Source: a virus
Reading direction: 5' to 3' (one strand)
Virus record (IMG/VR): IMGVR_UViG_3300043438_002632
Location: 1 to 50,083 of that record
DNA: 50,083 nucleotides
The notes under the pieces are model-generated. The model saw only the letters and a list, made by a program, of their open reading frames with translations. It was not told the DNA's origin and did no database searches. Numbering within the stretch: position 1 is the stretch's first letter; every line of letters begins with the position of its first letter. The position numbers and the translations under genes were made by a program. Of this stretch, positions 14,714 to 22,690 are shown in pieces.

Positions 14714-15733
14714 ATGATTAATTTTCACGATTTCTTTTTTGAAAAGTATATAATCGGTTTGATCGAAGATGTATATATCGACGGTCTCGGAAAAATATCA
14801 TCAAAAATTGATAGTGGAAACGGTGCGTATAATGTTATTCACGGAGAAGATATACAAATCGACAAAAAACAAAAGCTCGTTCGATTTACTACTGTTAATG
14901 CGGTATCTTTGGAGAAAGACTTAATTGATGAAATTGTCATAAATGTCGGAGCTGGTAAAAGCGAAGACAGACCGGTTGTTAATTTTAATATAAAAGTAGG
15001 TGATCGGATTTTCAAAAATGTTCCGTTCAGCATTGGTAATAGAAGCAGCAACAATCAGAAAATTTTAATTGGTAAAGATTTTATTCAAAAATCTTTAGAT
15101 GCGCTGATTGATGTTAGTTTATCAAATGTTGCAGGTAGGAACTTGGAAGTAGAATTTGATCGTGTGAATGAATCTAGCAATGAATCATTTGATAGTGTGT
15201 CGCGAACTGTAAAACAACCCACAAACGAAATCCTCGCAGAATTACAAAAGTTAAAAACAACAAACGAAAGACTCGAATGGCTCCACCAAAATGGATTTTT
15301 AACGCAAGTAGAAGGTCACAATGCTGTAAATTTTGATGGGCGTGTAATAGTGATGATGCGACTTGGTAATATGGCCATGCCGTTTTATTTATCATCTGGA
15401 CTCGCAGGTAAGACTGATGTTCCGTCTGGTAAATGGTATGCAATTTTCGGAATCGATGAGGAAACCGGTTGGATAAACAAAGGAACCTCCGATCAAATGA
15501 TTGATCAATATGGATATAGAATCCTTCAAAGGATGGCTAGAATTTTAAATGAAGGGATTGGACAGATCAATCCAAGTAACCTGCCTCCATTAAGAAATGA
15601 TAGAAGCGTTAATAAAGCAACCAATGTTGATATTAATCCGGGTCCGCATAGTGATTATGATCGGTTTGTTGAAAATGCAAATAAATTACTCAGTGCTGTA
15701 GATAAAGAGCTTGATAAAATTATGACTCGATAG
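14714..15733 (+). CDS. Retropepsin-like (RimB/Zn-protease-type) domain protein
   Basis: 339 residues. After a short aromatic N-terminus, residues 13-135 follow the aspartyl-protease-like fold annotated as ATP-dependent zinc protease/RimB: K-x-DSG-x-G-x-Y at 31-38 (catalytic-type Asp33-Ser-Gly), a His in VIHGEDI, and near the end LIGKDF (118-123) followed by LIDVS. Residues 150-339 are a separate domain of unknown type (GNMAMPFYLSSGL, SGKWYAIFGID, a helical C-terminus). A Ser/Asn-rich linker joins them. It lies among small late genes, so it may be a virion-associated protease or a catalytically silent structural domain. Confidence 0.65.
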   Translation: MINFHDFFFEKYIIGLIEDVYIDGLGKISSKIDSGNGAYNVIHGEDIQIDKKQKLVRFTTVNAVSLEKDLIDEIVINVGAGKSEDRPVVNFNIKVGDRIFKNVPFSIGNRSSNNQKILIGKDFIQKSLDALIDVSLSNVAGRNLEVEFDRVNESSNESFDSVSRTVKQPTNEILAELQKLKTTNERLEWLHQNGFLTQVEGHNAVNFDGRVIVMMRLGNMAMPFYLSSGLAGKTDVPSGKWYAIFGIDEETGWINKGTSDQMIDQYGYRILQRMARILNEGIGQINPSNLPPLRNDRSVNKATNVDINPGPHSDYDRFVENANKLLSAVDKELDKIMTR

Positions 15734-15751
15734 ATATATACAATTTAATTT

Positions 15752-16225
15752 ATGAAAAAATATTCACAAAAACAATTATTAAATGAAGGCTTTTGGCAAG
15801 GTGTTGGTACTTTTGCCAAAAGAGCTGGCAATATTGCAAAATATGCTGCTGCAAAAGCACTACCAGTTACAACTCAAGCGGTCAGAGATGTTAGGGATAC
15901 ATTCAAAGATGTTAAAACACTCGCCACCGGAGGATCAGTTGTTGATAAATCGGCACAAACAGTGACACCTGAAGTAACGCAATCTATAAAGCAAGGATTG
16001 CTTAGACAAAATATTCGATTATCGTTCATACCGATTACTTATCAATCTTATGATCAGGCGACTAGAAAACATATATATAAAGCGACTGTTTTCAATAATG
16101 CTGGAAAAGAGGTTAGCTATTATGTAGATAAAGATGGAGTTATATTAAATCCCCCAGCTTCAACTGCACCAGCTTCAACTGCACCAACTACACCAGCTTC
16201 AACTTCTCCACCAGCATCTCCGTAA
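15752..16225 (+). CDS. Late protein with cleavable-type leader and Pro/Thr/Ser-rich tail
   Basis: 157 residues. N-terminus MKKYSQKQLLNEGFWQGVG has LNE (10-12) followed by Gly, the clearest [LI]-x-E leader in the cluster. Then a basic Ala-rich helix (FAKRAGNIAKYAAAKAL), a small beta domain (residues 85-130) and a tail of PAST/APTT repeats. The leader resembles T4 internal-protein capsid-targeting sequences in length and chemistry, which is inference from the pattern. Function unknown; possibly packaged in the head. Confidence 0.65.
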   Translation: MKKYSQKQLLNEGFWQGVGTFAKRAGNIAKYAAAKALPVTTQAVRDVRDTFKDVKTLATGGSVVDKSAQTVTPEVTQSIKQGLLRQNIRLSFIPITYQSYDQATRKHIYKATVFNNAGKEVSYYVDKDGVILNPPASTAPASTAPTTPASTSPPASP

Positions 16226-16234
16226 AGTTTTTTA

Positions 16235-16262
16235 TTGACTTAATTAAGTTTGAGCATACATA
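16235..16262 (+). promoter_or_regulatory. Early-type promoter for 16268
   Basis: TTGACT (16235-16240), 16 bases, TACATA (16257-16262), 5 bases, ATG 16268. This decides the start of the small gene. Confidence 0.6.
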
Positions 16263-16267
16263 TGTGT

Positions 16268-16471
16268 ATGCAAATCGAACTGATTACACAAGAAGATGAT
16301 AATTTCAAAATTGTTGGGATTAACTCAAATACTCCAACAGTCGTAGAGAAAGAACCTCCAGTTGTCGAAGTTCCTGTTGAAATTGTGAATTATCCACAAC
16401 CGAAACCAGCCCCGATTGAAAATCAAAGGGGGCTGGATTGGTTTAATGGAACAAGTTGGGGGAATTCCTGA
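16268..16471 (+). CDS. Small hypothetical early protein
   Basis: 67 residues starting MQIELITQEDDNFKIVG. Longer readings from TTG 16250 or ATG 16262 overlap the -10 box, so I prefer 16268. An N-terminal beta-like half is followed by a Val/Pro/Glu-rich linker (EKEPPVVEVPVEIV) and an aromatic end (GLDWFNGTSWGNS). Convergent with phoH, with 5 bases between the stops. Not recognised. Confidence 0.5.
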   Translation: MQIELITQEDDNFKIVGINSNTPTVVEKEPPVVEVPVEIVNYPQPKPAPIENQRGLDWFNGTSWGNS

Positions 16472-16476
16472 TTCGA

Positions 16477-17217
16477 TTAAACGCCCAATACTTGAGTGAT
16501 ATGCTTGAGTATTGGGCTTCTTACAACATCATCGACATCAAATTTGGCGCAATGAATATTATTTTTAATTGAATGTTCGGTGTTGAATAATTGAAACACT
16601 TTTTCAAATCCAGAATCCTTGATGTCACTTTGTTTTGCGTCACCGCAAATGATGTATTTGCTATTTCTACCAAATCTAGTTAGAATTGTAGCTAATTCGC
16701 CTCTGGTTAAGTTTTGAGCTTCATCGATGATGACAAATGAATCGTGGAATGTTAAACCTCTAACGAAGTTTACGGGTATTGCTTTGATGTATTTCTGATT
16801 GAACAGCGCATGAGTGCTGGTCTCGTCCACAATCTCAGCAAGCTTATCCATGAGTGGTAGTGTATATGGACCGAACTTCTCATCCAATTCTCCGGGTAAT
16901 GCACCCAAACTTCTGGATGAGCTTTCCACAACGGATCTGATGTAAATGATCTGTTCACACTTTCCTTCTTTCAAATGCTCAAGGGCTGCATATACGGACA
17001 TGTATGTTTTATTACTTCCCGCTAAACCATCAATAAACATCATGTTTGTGTTGTTGTCGTTGATGGTATAATAACACCTCGTTTGGTTGTCTGTAAACGG
17101 GAAGTGTTTTTTCAATTTCAGATTGTTAAGATTGAAATTCTTTTTGTATGACTCCATGAATTCTCTTTCGAGGTCAGGCACTTCTTTGCGCTTTCGCGCA
17201 GCACGTTTTACGCTCAT
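16477..17217 (-). CDS. phoH: PhoH-like P-loop ATPase
   Basis: 246 residues, a single PhoH domain without KH or PIN modules. Walker A is GLAGSNKT (64-71), a variant in which the usual Gly before Lys is Asn. Walker B is VIIDEAQN with DEAQ at 165-168, and the GDAKQSD sensor region follows. The conserved ALPGELDEKFGPYTLPL block also matches PhoH. PhoH-like genes are common in marine phages; the role is unsettled (RNA-associated ATPase/helicase-like). Unlike most enzymes here, it has a late-type promoter element, not an early one. Confidence 0.92.
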   Translation of the reverse strand: MSVKRAARKRKEVPDLEREFMESYKKNFNLNNLKLKKHFPFTDNQTRCYYTINDNNTNMMFIDGLAGSNKTYMSVYAALEHLKEGKCEQIIYIRSVVESSSRSLGALPGELDEKFGPYTLPLMDKLAEIVDETSTHALFNQKYIKAIPVNFVRGLTFHDSFVIIDEAQNLTRGELATILTRFGRNSKYIICGDAKQSDIKDSGFEKVFQLFNTEHSIKNNIHCAKFDVDDVVRSPILKHITQVLGV

Positions 17218-17223
17218 CGATAG

Positions 17224-17229
17224 TATTTA
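17224..17229 (-). promoter_or_regulatory. Late promoter element for phoH
   Basis: Minus strand TTAAATACTAT, with TAAATA ending 6 bases before ATG 17217; close to the T4 late consensus TATAAATACTATT. Confidence 0.7.
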
Positions 17230-17290
17230 ATCGAATATTATCGTGGATGTGTAATTCTGTTAGACAGTTGAATTTACTAAATATATAAGC

Positions 17291-17318
17291 TTGACAAGAA
17301 TTTTATTTCATGTAAAAT
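17291..17318 (+). promoter_or_regulatory. Early-type promoter for HNH gene
   Basis: TTGACA (17291-17296), 16 bases, TAAAAT (17313-17318), 6 bases, ATG 17325. Best sigma70-like match in the window. Confidence 0.8.
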
Positions 17319-17324
17319 CGACAC

Positions 17325-17990
17325 ATGAATGATAAAATTTTGGTTCTAAACAGGTTCTATTTCCCTGTTGGAACTTGTGATGTGAAGAAAACCTTTGGAA
17401 ACATATTTTCCGAAGTTGTGCATCCTTTGGACATCGTTTATGACCAAGATACCGATGGCAACAAACTTGAAACCATTTCATATTTCAATGTCATAAAAAC
17501 CGCAAAAGATTGGATGGGTCTTCCAATTCGAGACTACGACAATCGAATAAAAACAACACGAGGAGATGTAAGAATTCCATCTGTGGTGGTGTGTGCTACA
17601 TACGAAGGGATACCCCATAAAAAGGTGCTTTTTCCAACCAAACACAACATTTTCAAGAGAGATAAAAACATCTGCGGATACACTGGATTGAAGTTAGAAA
17701 AAGAAACTTTAACATTGGATCACATCTATCCGAGGTCTAGATATAAATCAAACCCAAACACTTGGGAAAACCAAGTAGCCTGCCACAGAGAGCTGAATAT
17801 GTGGAAAGGTGATAAATTACTAGAAGAGTGCGATTTAAAAACATTCAACCCAAGAGATCCCGATTTAAAAAATTGGCTGAGCACGCAAGGTCGTCGATTG
17901 AAATTGATGAAACCTGTCCAAAAACCAAAAAATGGATATGTTTTTGTTGATTTTCTAGAAGATTGGGAAATGTTCTTGAAATCTGAATAA
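17325..17990 (+). CDS. HNH endonuclease
   Basis: 221 residues. The nuclease core lies at residues 112-165: RDKNICGYTG, then LTLDHIYPRS (D132-H133), W-E-N149-Q and ACHRELNMWKGDKL. The order of Asp-His, Asn and His/Asn residues matches the beta-beta-alpha metal fold, though only part of the usual zinc-binding cysteines is present. The N-terminal 100 residues match the type of domain found in bacterial HNH proteins that begin with an intein-like or restriction-associated beta region. It has its own early promoter. Possible roles are homing, host DNA cleavage or packaging-associated nicking; the sequence does not decide. Confidence 0.82.
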   Translation: MNDKILVLNRFYFPVGTCDVKKTFGNIFSEVVHPLDIVYDQDTDGNKLETISYFNVIKTAKDWMGLPIRDYDNRIKTTRGDVRIPSVVVCATYEGIPHKKVLFPTKHNIFKRDKNICGYTGLKLEKETLTLDHIYPRSRYKSNPNTWENQVACHRELNMWKGDKLLEECDLKTFNPRDPDLKNWLSTQGRRLKLMKPVQKPKNGYVFVDFLEDWEMFLKSE

Positions 17991-18003
17991 TGTCTGATAA
18001 ATT
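17976..18003 (+). promoter_or_regulatory. Early-type promoter for 18010 and the glycan cassette
   Basis: TTGAAA (17976-17981), 16 bases, TAAATT (17998-18003), 6 bases, ATG 18010. It lies across the end of the HNH gene. Confidence 0.65.
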
Positions 18004-18009
18004 AACTTT

Positions 18010-18744
18010 ATGAGAATTGCTATCAGCGGTACCCAAAATTCGGGAAAGTCAACATTGGTCAATGCATTTTTACAAAAATGGCCTATGTATGGCACTCCTG
18101 TTAAAACATACAGAGACATCATCAAGGAAGCTAATCTAGAGCATTCCTCACAAACCAACGAGGAAACACAGCTGCTTATCTTGGACTGGATGATGAAGAC
18201 TCAGGAGAAGATGACAAAGGAAACCAACATGATCTATGATCGATGCACTTGGGATAATTTGGCATACACACTGGTTGCAAATTCTTATGATCAAATTTCC
18301 GATGAAGTCACTGCCGCTACCATTTCACTGGTTAGGGAAAGCATGAAGCATCTCGATATTATCTTTTGGATTCCTTTCGATGAAGATATTAAAGTCGTGG
18401 ATGATGGTGTTAGAGATACAAAAATCGAACATCTAAAAGAAGTTGATCAAGTATTCTCACAGCTCTATGATCATTATTCTGATGACCTAGAAACTGATAT
18501 ATTCTACCCAAAGGAAGATTGCCCAGCAATTATTCCAGTGGAAGGTAAGACTATTGATGATAGGTTGTTTTATATCTCTCAATTCATCGATGATGCTGGC
18601 GCATTGATAGAACCAGATCCAAATTTCTTCAGCGAAGAAAATCTTCAGCTATTGGAAACCATGCTGAAAGATCAAGAAGACGCAGGTAAAGCGGATGCAG
18701 CAATTGAAAAATTAATGAAAGAAATTAAGAAAAATGGAAAGTAA
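18010..18744 (+). CDS. P-loop NTPase/kinase (AAA_28/NadR-like)
   Basis: 244 residues. Walker A GTQNSGKST at 7-15, right at the N-terminus as in nucleotide and nicotinamide-riboside kinases. A later IYDRCTWDNLAY is the D-R motif typical of NadR/AAA_28 proteins. IIFWIPFDEDI then gives the strand and acidic segment before the lid. The C-terminal 50 residues are helical and charged. The substrate cannot be read from sequence; nucleoside or NMN-type phosphorylation is family-based inference. First gene of a tight co-directional run continuing into the glycan cassette, overlapping the next gene by 11 bases. Confidence 0.75.
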   Translation: MRIAISGTQNSGKSTLVNAFLQKWPMYGTPVKTYRDIIKEANLEHSSQTNEETQLLILDWMMKTQEKMTKETNMIYDRCTWDNLAYTLVANSYDQISDEVTAATISLVRESMKHLDIIFWIPFDEDIKVVDDGVRDTKIEHLKEVDQVFSQLYDHYSDDLETDIFYPKEDCPAIIPVEGKTIDDRLFYISQFIDDAGALIEPDPNFFSEENLQLLETMLKDQEDAGKADAAIEKLMKEIKKNGK

Positions 18745-19537
18745 TGAAAAAATAGGAGTGGGCATTGTTACATACAATCGCCCTCATTTACTGGAAAAAT
18801 TATTAAACAGCATATCGAGCTGTACTTTCATTGATCTCATCATTGTGAATGATGGTGAGCGCATTGATAACTTAAAAGGGTGGAATTATTTTCTTGTAAA
18901 TAATGAGACCAATTTAGGTGTTGGTAAATCAAAAAATGTCGCTATACAACATTTGTTAGATAAAGGATGTGATCACATCTTTTTGATTGAAGATGATATC
19001 TTTATTAAAGATGTGACAGTGTTTCACAAATATATAGAAGCATCCAAAATATCGGGAATCCAGCATTTCAATTTTTCTCAACATGGGGTTATGAATAAAT
19101 CATTTGACTCCAATCGTGATCCAAATCCCAGAGTGATTATAAATTATGGGTCAATTAAAATTCCGCTGTACCCTCATTGCGTTGGTGCTTTTTCTTATTA
19201 TTCTAAAAAATGCTTAGAAAATGTCGGTCTTATTGATTATAGATATTATAATGCATGTGAACATGTCGATCATACATATGAGATCATAAAATTCGGGATG
19301 CACCCACCTTTTTGGTATTTTGCAGACATTGAAAATTCTTGGGAATTTATTGGTGATGAAGAATGGTCCCCTCAAACATCATCTATACTTTCAAATCCAA
19401 AGGCTCATATGTTTGTAACTGATGCGGATAAAATTTTTATAGAAAAGCATGGGCATTTGCCGCAGCAAACTCCATTAGTGAATGAACAAGAACTTAAAAA
19501 TATATTAAAAAAAATAAAAAATGAGCATACTGCATAA
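18734..19537 (+). CDS. GT-A glycosyltransferase (GT2-like)
   Basis: 267 residues. It opens with VGIVTYNRPHLLEKLL, the classic GT2 N-terminus. FIDLIIVNDGE is the nucleotide-binding strand, and LGVGKSKNVAIQ is the following helix. HIFLIEDDIF supplies the metal-binding acidic motif (EDD, 86-88). The second half has aromatic, acceptor-site-like segments (GMHPPFWYFADIENSWEF). No membrane segment, so it should act in the cytoplasm on a soluble or lipid-linked acceptor. It overlaps both neighbours, indicating coupled expression. Confidence 0.85.
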   Translation: MESNEKIGVGIVTYNRPHLLEKLLNSISSCTFIDLIIVNDGERIDNLKGWNYFLVNNETNLGVGKSKNVAIQHLLDKGCDHIFLIEDDIFIKDVTVFHKYIEASKISGIQHFNFSQHGVMNKSFDSNRDPNPRVIINYGSIKIPLYPHCVGAFSYYSKKCLENVGLIDYRYYNACEHVDHTYEIIKFGMHPPFWYFADIENSWEFIGDEEWSPQTSSILSNPKAHMFVTDADKIFIEKHGHLPQQTPLVNEQELKNILKKIKNEHTA

Positions 19538-20099
19538 TACATTAACACGAATACCGCCAGAGCATAAGATAAATATGTCCTACCTAGAACTAGGATATGA
19601 AAATTTAGAAAATGTTGGGAATAATTTTAAACAAGTGGACGGATTTAAAAGTCAAATATCAGTAGATATGAACAATCATAATGCTACATATACTATGACT
19701 ACTGATGAATTTTTTAAAATAAATAAACATAAATTCGATATTATCTATATTGATGCCGGTCATACTTATGAACAAGTATTATTAGATTACAACAATAGTG
19801 TTAAAGCATTAAACGAAGGAGGAGTAATATTTATACATGATCTATTTCCACCTAATATCGAATTCACCATTCCCGGTTATTGCGGAGATGGTTTTAGACT
19901 TTTATCAGACCTCATCATATTAGAACGGGATTTTTTAACATATATTCCAGACATGGGTCTTACCCAAATATTCAACAATAAAGAAATTAATTCGTATAGT
20001 AATATATCATATGGCGATTTTGTAAATTTGATAGCAAATAATAAGAAAACAACTGCGGATTTAGAAGAATGGGTTGTTAATTTTTTAAAGAATATATAA
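19521..20099 (+). CDS. Class I SAM-dependent methyltransferase (Methyltransf_24-like)
   Basis: 192 residues. The SAM-binding motif I is degenerate (YLELGYENLENVG), followed by ISVDMN (acidic ribose-binding residue) and the strong family signature KFDIIYIDAGHTYEQVLLDYN, then LNEGGVIFIHDLFPP. This Asp-Ala-Gly-His pattern is typical of Methyltransf_24 enzymes found in sugar-tailoring clusters. Overlaps the preceding glycosyltransferase by 17 bases and ends one base before the next. It likely methylates a sugar or a sugar-attached group. Confidence 0.78.
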   Translation: MSILHNTLTRIPPEHKINMSYLELGYENLENVGNNFKQVDGFKSQISVDMNNHNATYTMTTDEFFKINKHKFDIIYIDAGHTYEQVLLDYNNSVKALNEGGVIFIHDLFPPNIEFTIPGYCGDGFRLLSDLIILERDFLTYIPDMGLTQIFNNKEINSYSNISYGDFVNLIANNKKTTADLEEWVVNFLKNI

Positions 20100-20100
20100 T

Positions 20101-20826
20101 ATGGATTTAACAATTCTAACTTGTAATTACAACACACCCACGCTTGTCATAAATTTGATTAAAAGTCTTAAATTAGTGTGTGCCGAACTTCCAGATATAT
20201 TAGTAGTAAATACTTCAACTGAAGAAGAATCGAATAATATTTTAGAAAAAAATAATATCAGACATTTAAATCTTCCAAGTGGAACGCATGGGAATGGGGT
20301 GAATTTAGGACTATCTAATATTACAACTCGTAATGTGTTATTAGTGGATACTGACATATTATTTTTACAAGATTTTAGAAAGCCTTTTGAAAAATTTAAA
20401 GAAAGAGGTTTGACTCTTATGGGTAAAGTTGTTGGAGATTGCGGTAATAAAAAATTATACCCAAGAATAGAACCATGGTATTGTTTCATGGACCTGCACT
20501 CTCTGAAAAAATACAACATTCAATTTTTTGATCCGATCAGAAGTAAAAAAATAAATCCGAGTGAAAGAGTTTATGATATTGGTTCAACTATGTTTGAAGA
20601 TGTAATAAAATCTGAATTATCGATTGGAGATGTCGATCTAGAAAATAAATATTTCAAACATTATGGTGGAATGTCTTGGAGGGAACAGAAGTATAATCCA
20701 AATGATATAGATACAGATATAGATTTTGGTGGAACTCACCCACATAAGGGAATTTATGATCTGGCATTGAGAGTTAAAAATCAATATTTAAAAGATGTCG
20801 AATATCTAAAAAATGTAATAATATGA
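20101..20826 (+). CDS. GT-A glycosyltransferase (GT2-like)
   Basis: 241 residues. LTILTCNYNTPTLVINLI opening, then PDILVVNTST, and LLVDTDILFLQ with a DTD metal motif (83-85). The His/Gly segment THGNGVNLGL matches the donor-binding region of GT2. The C-terminal half contains EPWYCFMDLHSL and FKHYGGMSWREQ, which look like acceptor-site elements. Overlaps the next gene by 4 bases (ATGA). Confidence 0.8.
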   Translation: MDLTILTCNYNTPTLVINLIKSLKLVCAELPDILVVNTSTEEESNNILEKNNIRHLNLPSGTHGNGVNLGLSNITTRNVLLVDTDILFLQDFRKPFEKFKERGLTLMGKVVGDCGNKKLYPRIEPWYCFMDLHSLKKYNIQFFDPIRSKKINPSERVYDIGSTMFEDVIKSELSIGDVDLENKYFKHYGGMSWREQKYNPNDIDTDIDFGGTHPHKGIYDLALRVKNQYLKDVEYLKNVII

Positions 20827-21560
20827 AATATAACTTAACAGACACATCTATAATAATTCATTTTCGAAGAGATTTTATAGATAGACTTAATAATTTAGAA
20901 ACTATCGTAAGATTCTTAAATAAAAATTTTAACTATAAAGAAATAATAATAATTAATGATGATTCGGTATTGGATGAAGGAATGTTACAGTTTAAAAATT
21001 CCAAGGATAATATAATTGGGTTATTTTATAAAAATAGTGGAGCTTTTAGAAAAGCGGATGCTTTTAATATAGCGGCTAAAATAGCGACTGGACGAATTTT
21101 ATGTTTTTACGATGTAGATATTTTGATAGAGCCTATCTTCTTAGAAGAAGCACAAACCCTTATATTAAATGGACATTATGATCATATATACCCGCATAAT
21201 GGCGAGTTTATAACTGTAAAAAAGGAAGTATTTAATAAAATCCTTCCAACATATGATTTTAATTATATGATTAACAATCAAAAAACGGAGAATTTTGAAT
21301 GGGCCGCTGGAAATTCTCCGGGAGGGTGTAATATGATTTCAATAGAAGCATTCAATAAAATATCTGGATATGATTCTAGATTTCTTGGATGGGGGTTCGA
21401 GGACTCTGATTATAAAAATAGATCTATGAGAAAAAACAGAGTTAAACACATAGAGTCTGATAGAGCTGTCTGTTGGCATTTACAACACGATAACTCTATT
21501 AAAGCTGAAAACCCATATTATAACCATAATTATCAAATATACATAGAAAATAACAGATGA
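20823..21560 (+). CDS. Glycosyltransferase with GT7-like galactosyltransferase C-domain
   Basis: 245 residues. GT-A N-terminal half with EIIIINDDS and CFYDVDILI (DVD, 97-99). The C-terminal half carries GGCNMISIEAFNKISGYD followed by FLGWGFEDSDYKNR, which matches the beta-1,4-galactosyltransferase C-domain (Glyco_transf_7C) pattern of GG-x-x-x-x-x-x-x-F, NG-F and WGWGxEDxD. VCWHLQHDN follows, a conserved His region. It may transfer galactose or N-acetylgalactosamine, which would make the acceptor for the fucosyltransferase three genes downstream. Start overlaps the previous stop, and its stop overlaps the next start. Confidence 0.78.
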   Translation: MKYNLTDTSIIIHFRRDFIDRLNNLETIVRFLNKNFNYKEIIIINDDSVLDEGMLQFKNSKDNIIGLFYKNSGAFRKADAFNIAAKIATGRILCFYDVDILIEPIFLEEAQTLILNGHYDHIYPHNGEFITVKKEVFNKILPTYDFNYMINNQKTENFEWAAGNSPGGCNMISIEAFNKISGYDSRFLGWGFEDSDYKNRSMRKNRVKHIESDRAVCWHLQHDNSIKAENPYYNHNYQIYIENNR

Positions 21561-22069
21561 GAAACGCATTATTTAAAAGAAAAACCGATTATTTCATAGA
21601 GACTGGTTCATATATTGGAATAGGCATTGATATCGCAATTCAATCTGGATTTTCTAAGATATTTTCAATTGAAATTCATCCAGATTTTTATAATCAATGT
21701 AAATTAAAATTTAGTGATAAAAATCATGTATCTTTAATATTAGGAGATTCATTTTTTGAATTAGAAAAACTTTTAAATCAATATCCAAATACACCGTTTA
21801 CCTATTGGTTAGATGGGCATTATAGCGGCGAGGGAACGGGGTATGGATTTAAAGAATCGCCATTAATAAAAGAATTAGAAGTCATTATGAGCAGAGGAGT
21901 GGATGGAGAATTGATATATGTGGATGATATGAGAATATATAGAACATTTGATGATGAGCTAAATTCTAATTCTATAAAAGAAACTATAAAAAAATATAAA
22001 CCTAACGCCACCCTTTGGTACGAGCCGAGTCAGTATGATCCACAAGATATTTTATGTATAGAGTATTAA
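21557..22069 (+). CDS. Class I methyltransferase-like protein
   Basis: 170 residues. FIETGSYIGIGIDIAIQSG is a motif-I-like loop, SIEIHP the acidic strand, and VSLILGDSFFELEKLL the motif II/III region. FTYWLDGHYSGEGTGYG then ELIYVDDMRIY follow. The WLDGHYSG pattern is shared with a group of small cassette-borne methyltransferase-fold proteins. Catalytic activity is not certain because motif I has an unusual Ser-Tyr-Ile. ATGA overlap with the preceding gene. Confidence 0.65.
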   Translation: MRNALFKRKTDYFIETGSYIGIGIDIAIQSGFSKIFSIEIHPDFYNQCKLKFSDKNHVSLILGDSFFELEKLLNQYPNTPFTYWLDGHYSGEGTGYGFKESPLIKELEVIMSRGVDGELIYVDDMRIYRTFDDELNSNSIKETIKKYKPNATLWYEPSQYDPQDILCIEY

Positions 22070-22072
22070 ATT

Positions 22073-22690
22073 ATGTTAATTGAATTTAAAATATTAAAAG
22101 ATAAATATAATATCATTCCTATTGGAGTTTTTCATGTGGGAATGCATAAGGGCGAGGAATATCCAATTTATAAACAAAATGGAGTCGAATCTATAATTTT
22201 TGTAGAGGCGAATAGAGATTTAGCACACTCTTGGTCATCTAATAATGATGATGAATTCTGCTATGTTGTGCATGCTGCTGTTTCTGATAAAGTGGAAGAA
22301 GTTGAATTTCATATAACCAACAATGGAGAAAGCTCTTCTATTCTCGAATTAGGAGACCATGCTGCGATTTATCCCCATATTGTAAATGTCAAAAGTGTTA
22401 AAATGAAAACTACAACAATCGACTCAATCAACCGTAAAATTGGATTGAATGAAGCTTCTTGGAATGTTTTAAATCTAGATATACAGGGAGCTGAATTAAA
22501 AGCATTGAAAGGTATTGGAGACTGGCGATTCATCGAAGCTATTTTTACAGAAATTAATTATAGAGAAATGTATAAAGGATGCGCGTTGGAATCTGAAATT
22601 ACTGAATTTTTATCTTCTAAGGGATTTACAAAAGTTGAAGAAGTTGACACAGGAAGCGGTTGGGGTGACGCATTATATATAAAAAGATGA
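22073..22690 (+). CDS. FkbM-family methyltransferase
   Basis: 205 residues. GVFHVGMHKGEEYPIYKQNG corresponds to the FkbM SAM-binding motif (usually DVGANxG, here HVGMHKG). IIFVEAN carries the acidic ribose-binding residue. TTTIDSIN and LNLDIQGAELKALKGIG are the hallmark FkbM signatures (Asp-x-Gln-Gly-Ala-Glu). The last part (IFTEINYREMYKGC) matches the family's closing strand. Such enzymes O-methylate sugars in many exopolysaccharide clusters. Overlaps the fucosyltransferase start by 4 bases. Confidence 0.88.
   Translation: MLIEFKILKDKYNIIPIGVFHVGMHKGEEYPIYKQNGVESIIFVEANRDLAHSWSSNNDDEFCYVVHAAVSDKVEEVEFHITNNGESSSILELGDHAAIYPHIVNVKSVKMKTTTIDSINRKIGLNEASWNVLNLDIQGAELKALKGIGDWRFIEAIFTEINYREMYKGCALESEITEFLSSKGFTKVEEVDTGSGWGDALYIKR

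Noticed and set aside
16483-16517. Inverted repeat GCCCAATACT/AGTATTGGGC as a terminator between 16471 and phoH
   Set aside because: It lies inside the phoH coding end, has a long loop and no T-run on either side. It may have a minor role but I cannot support it.
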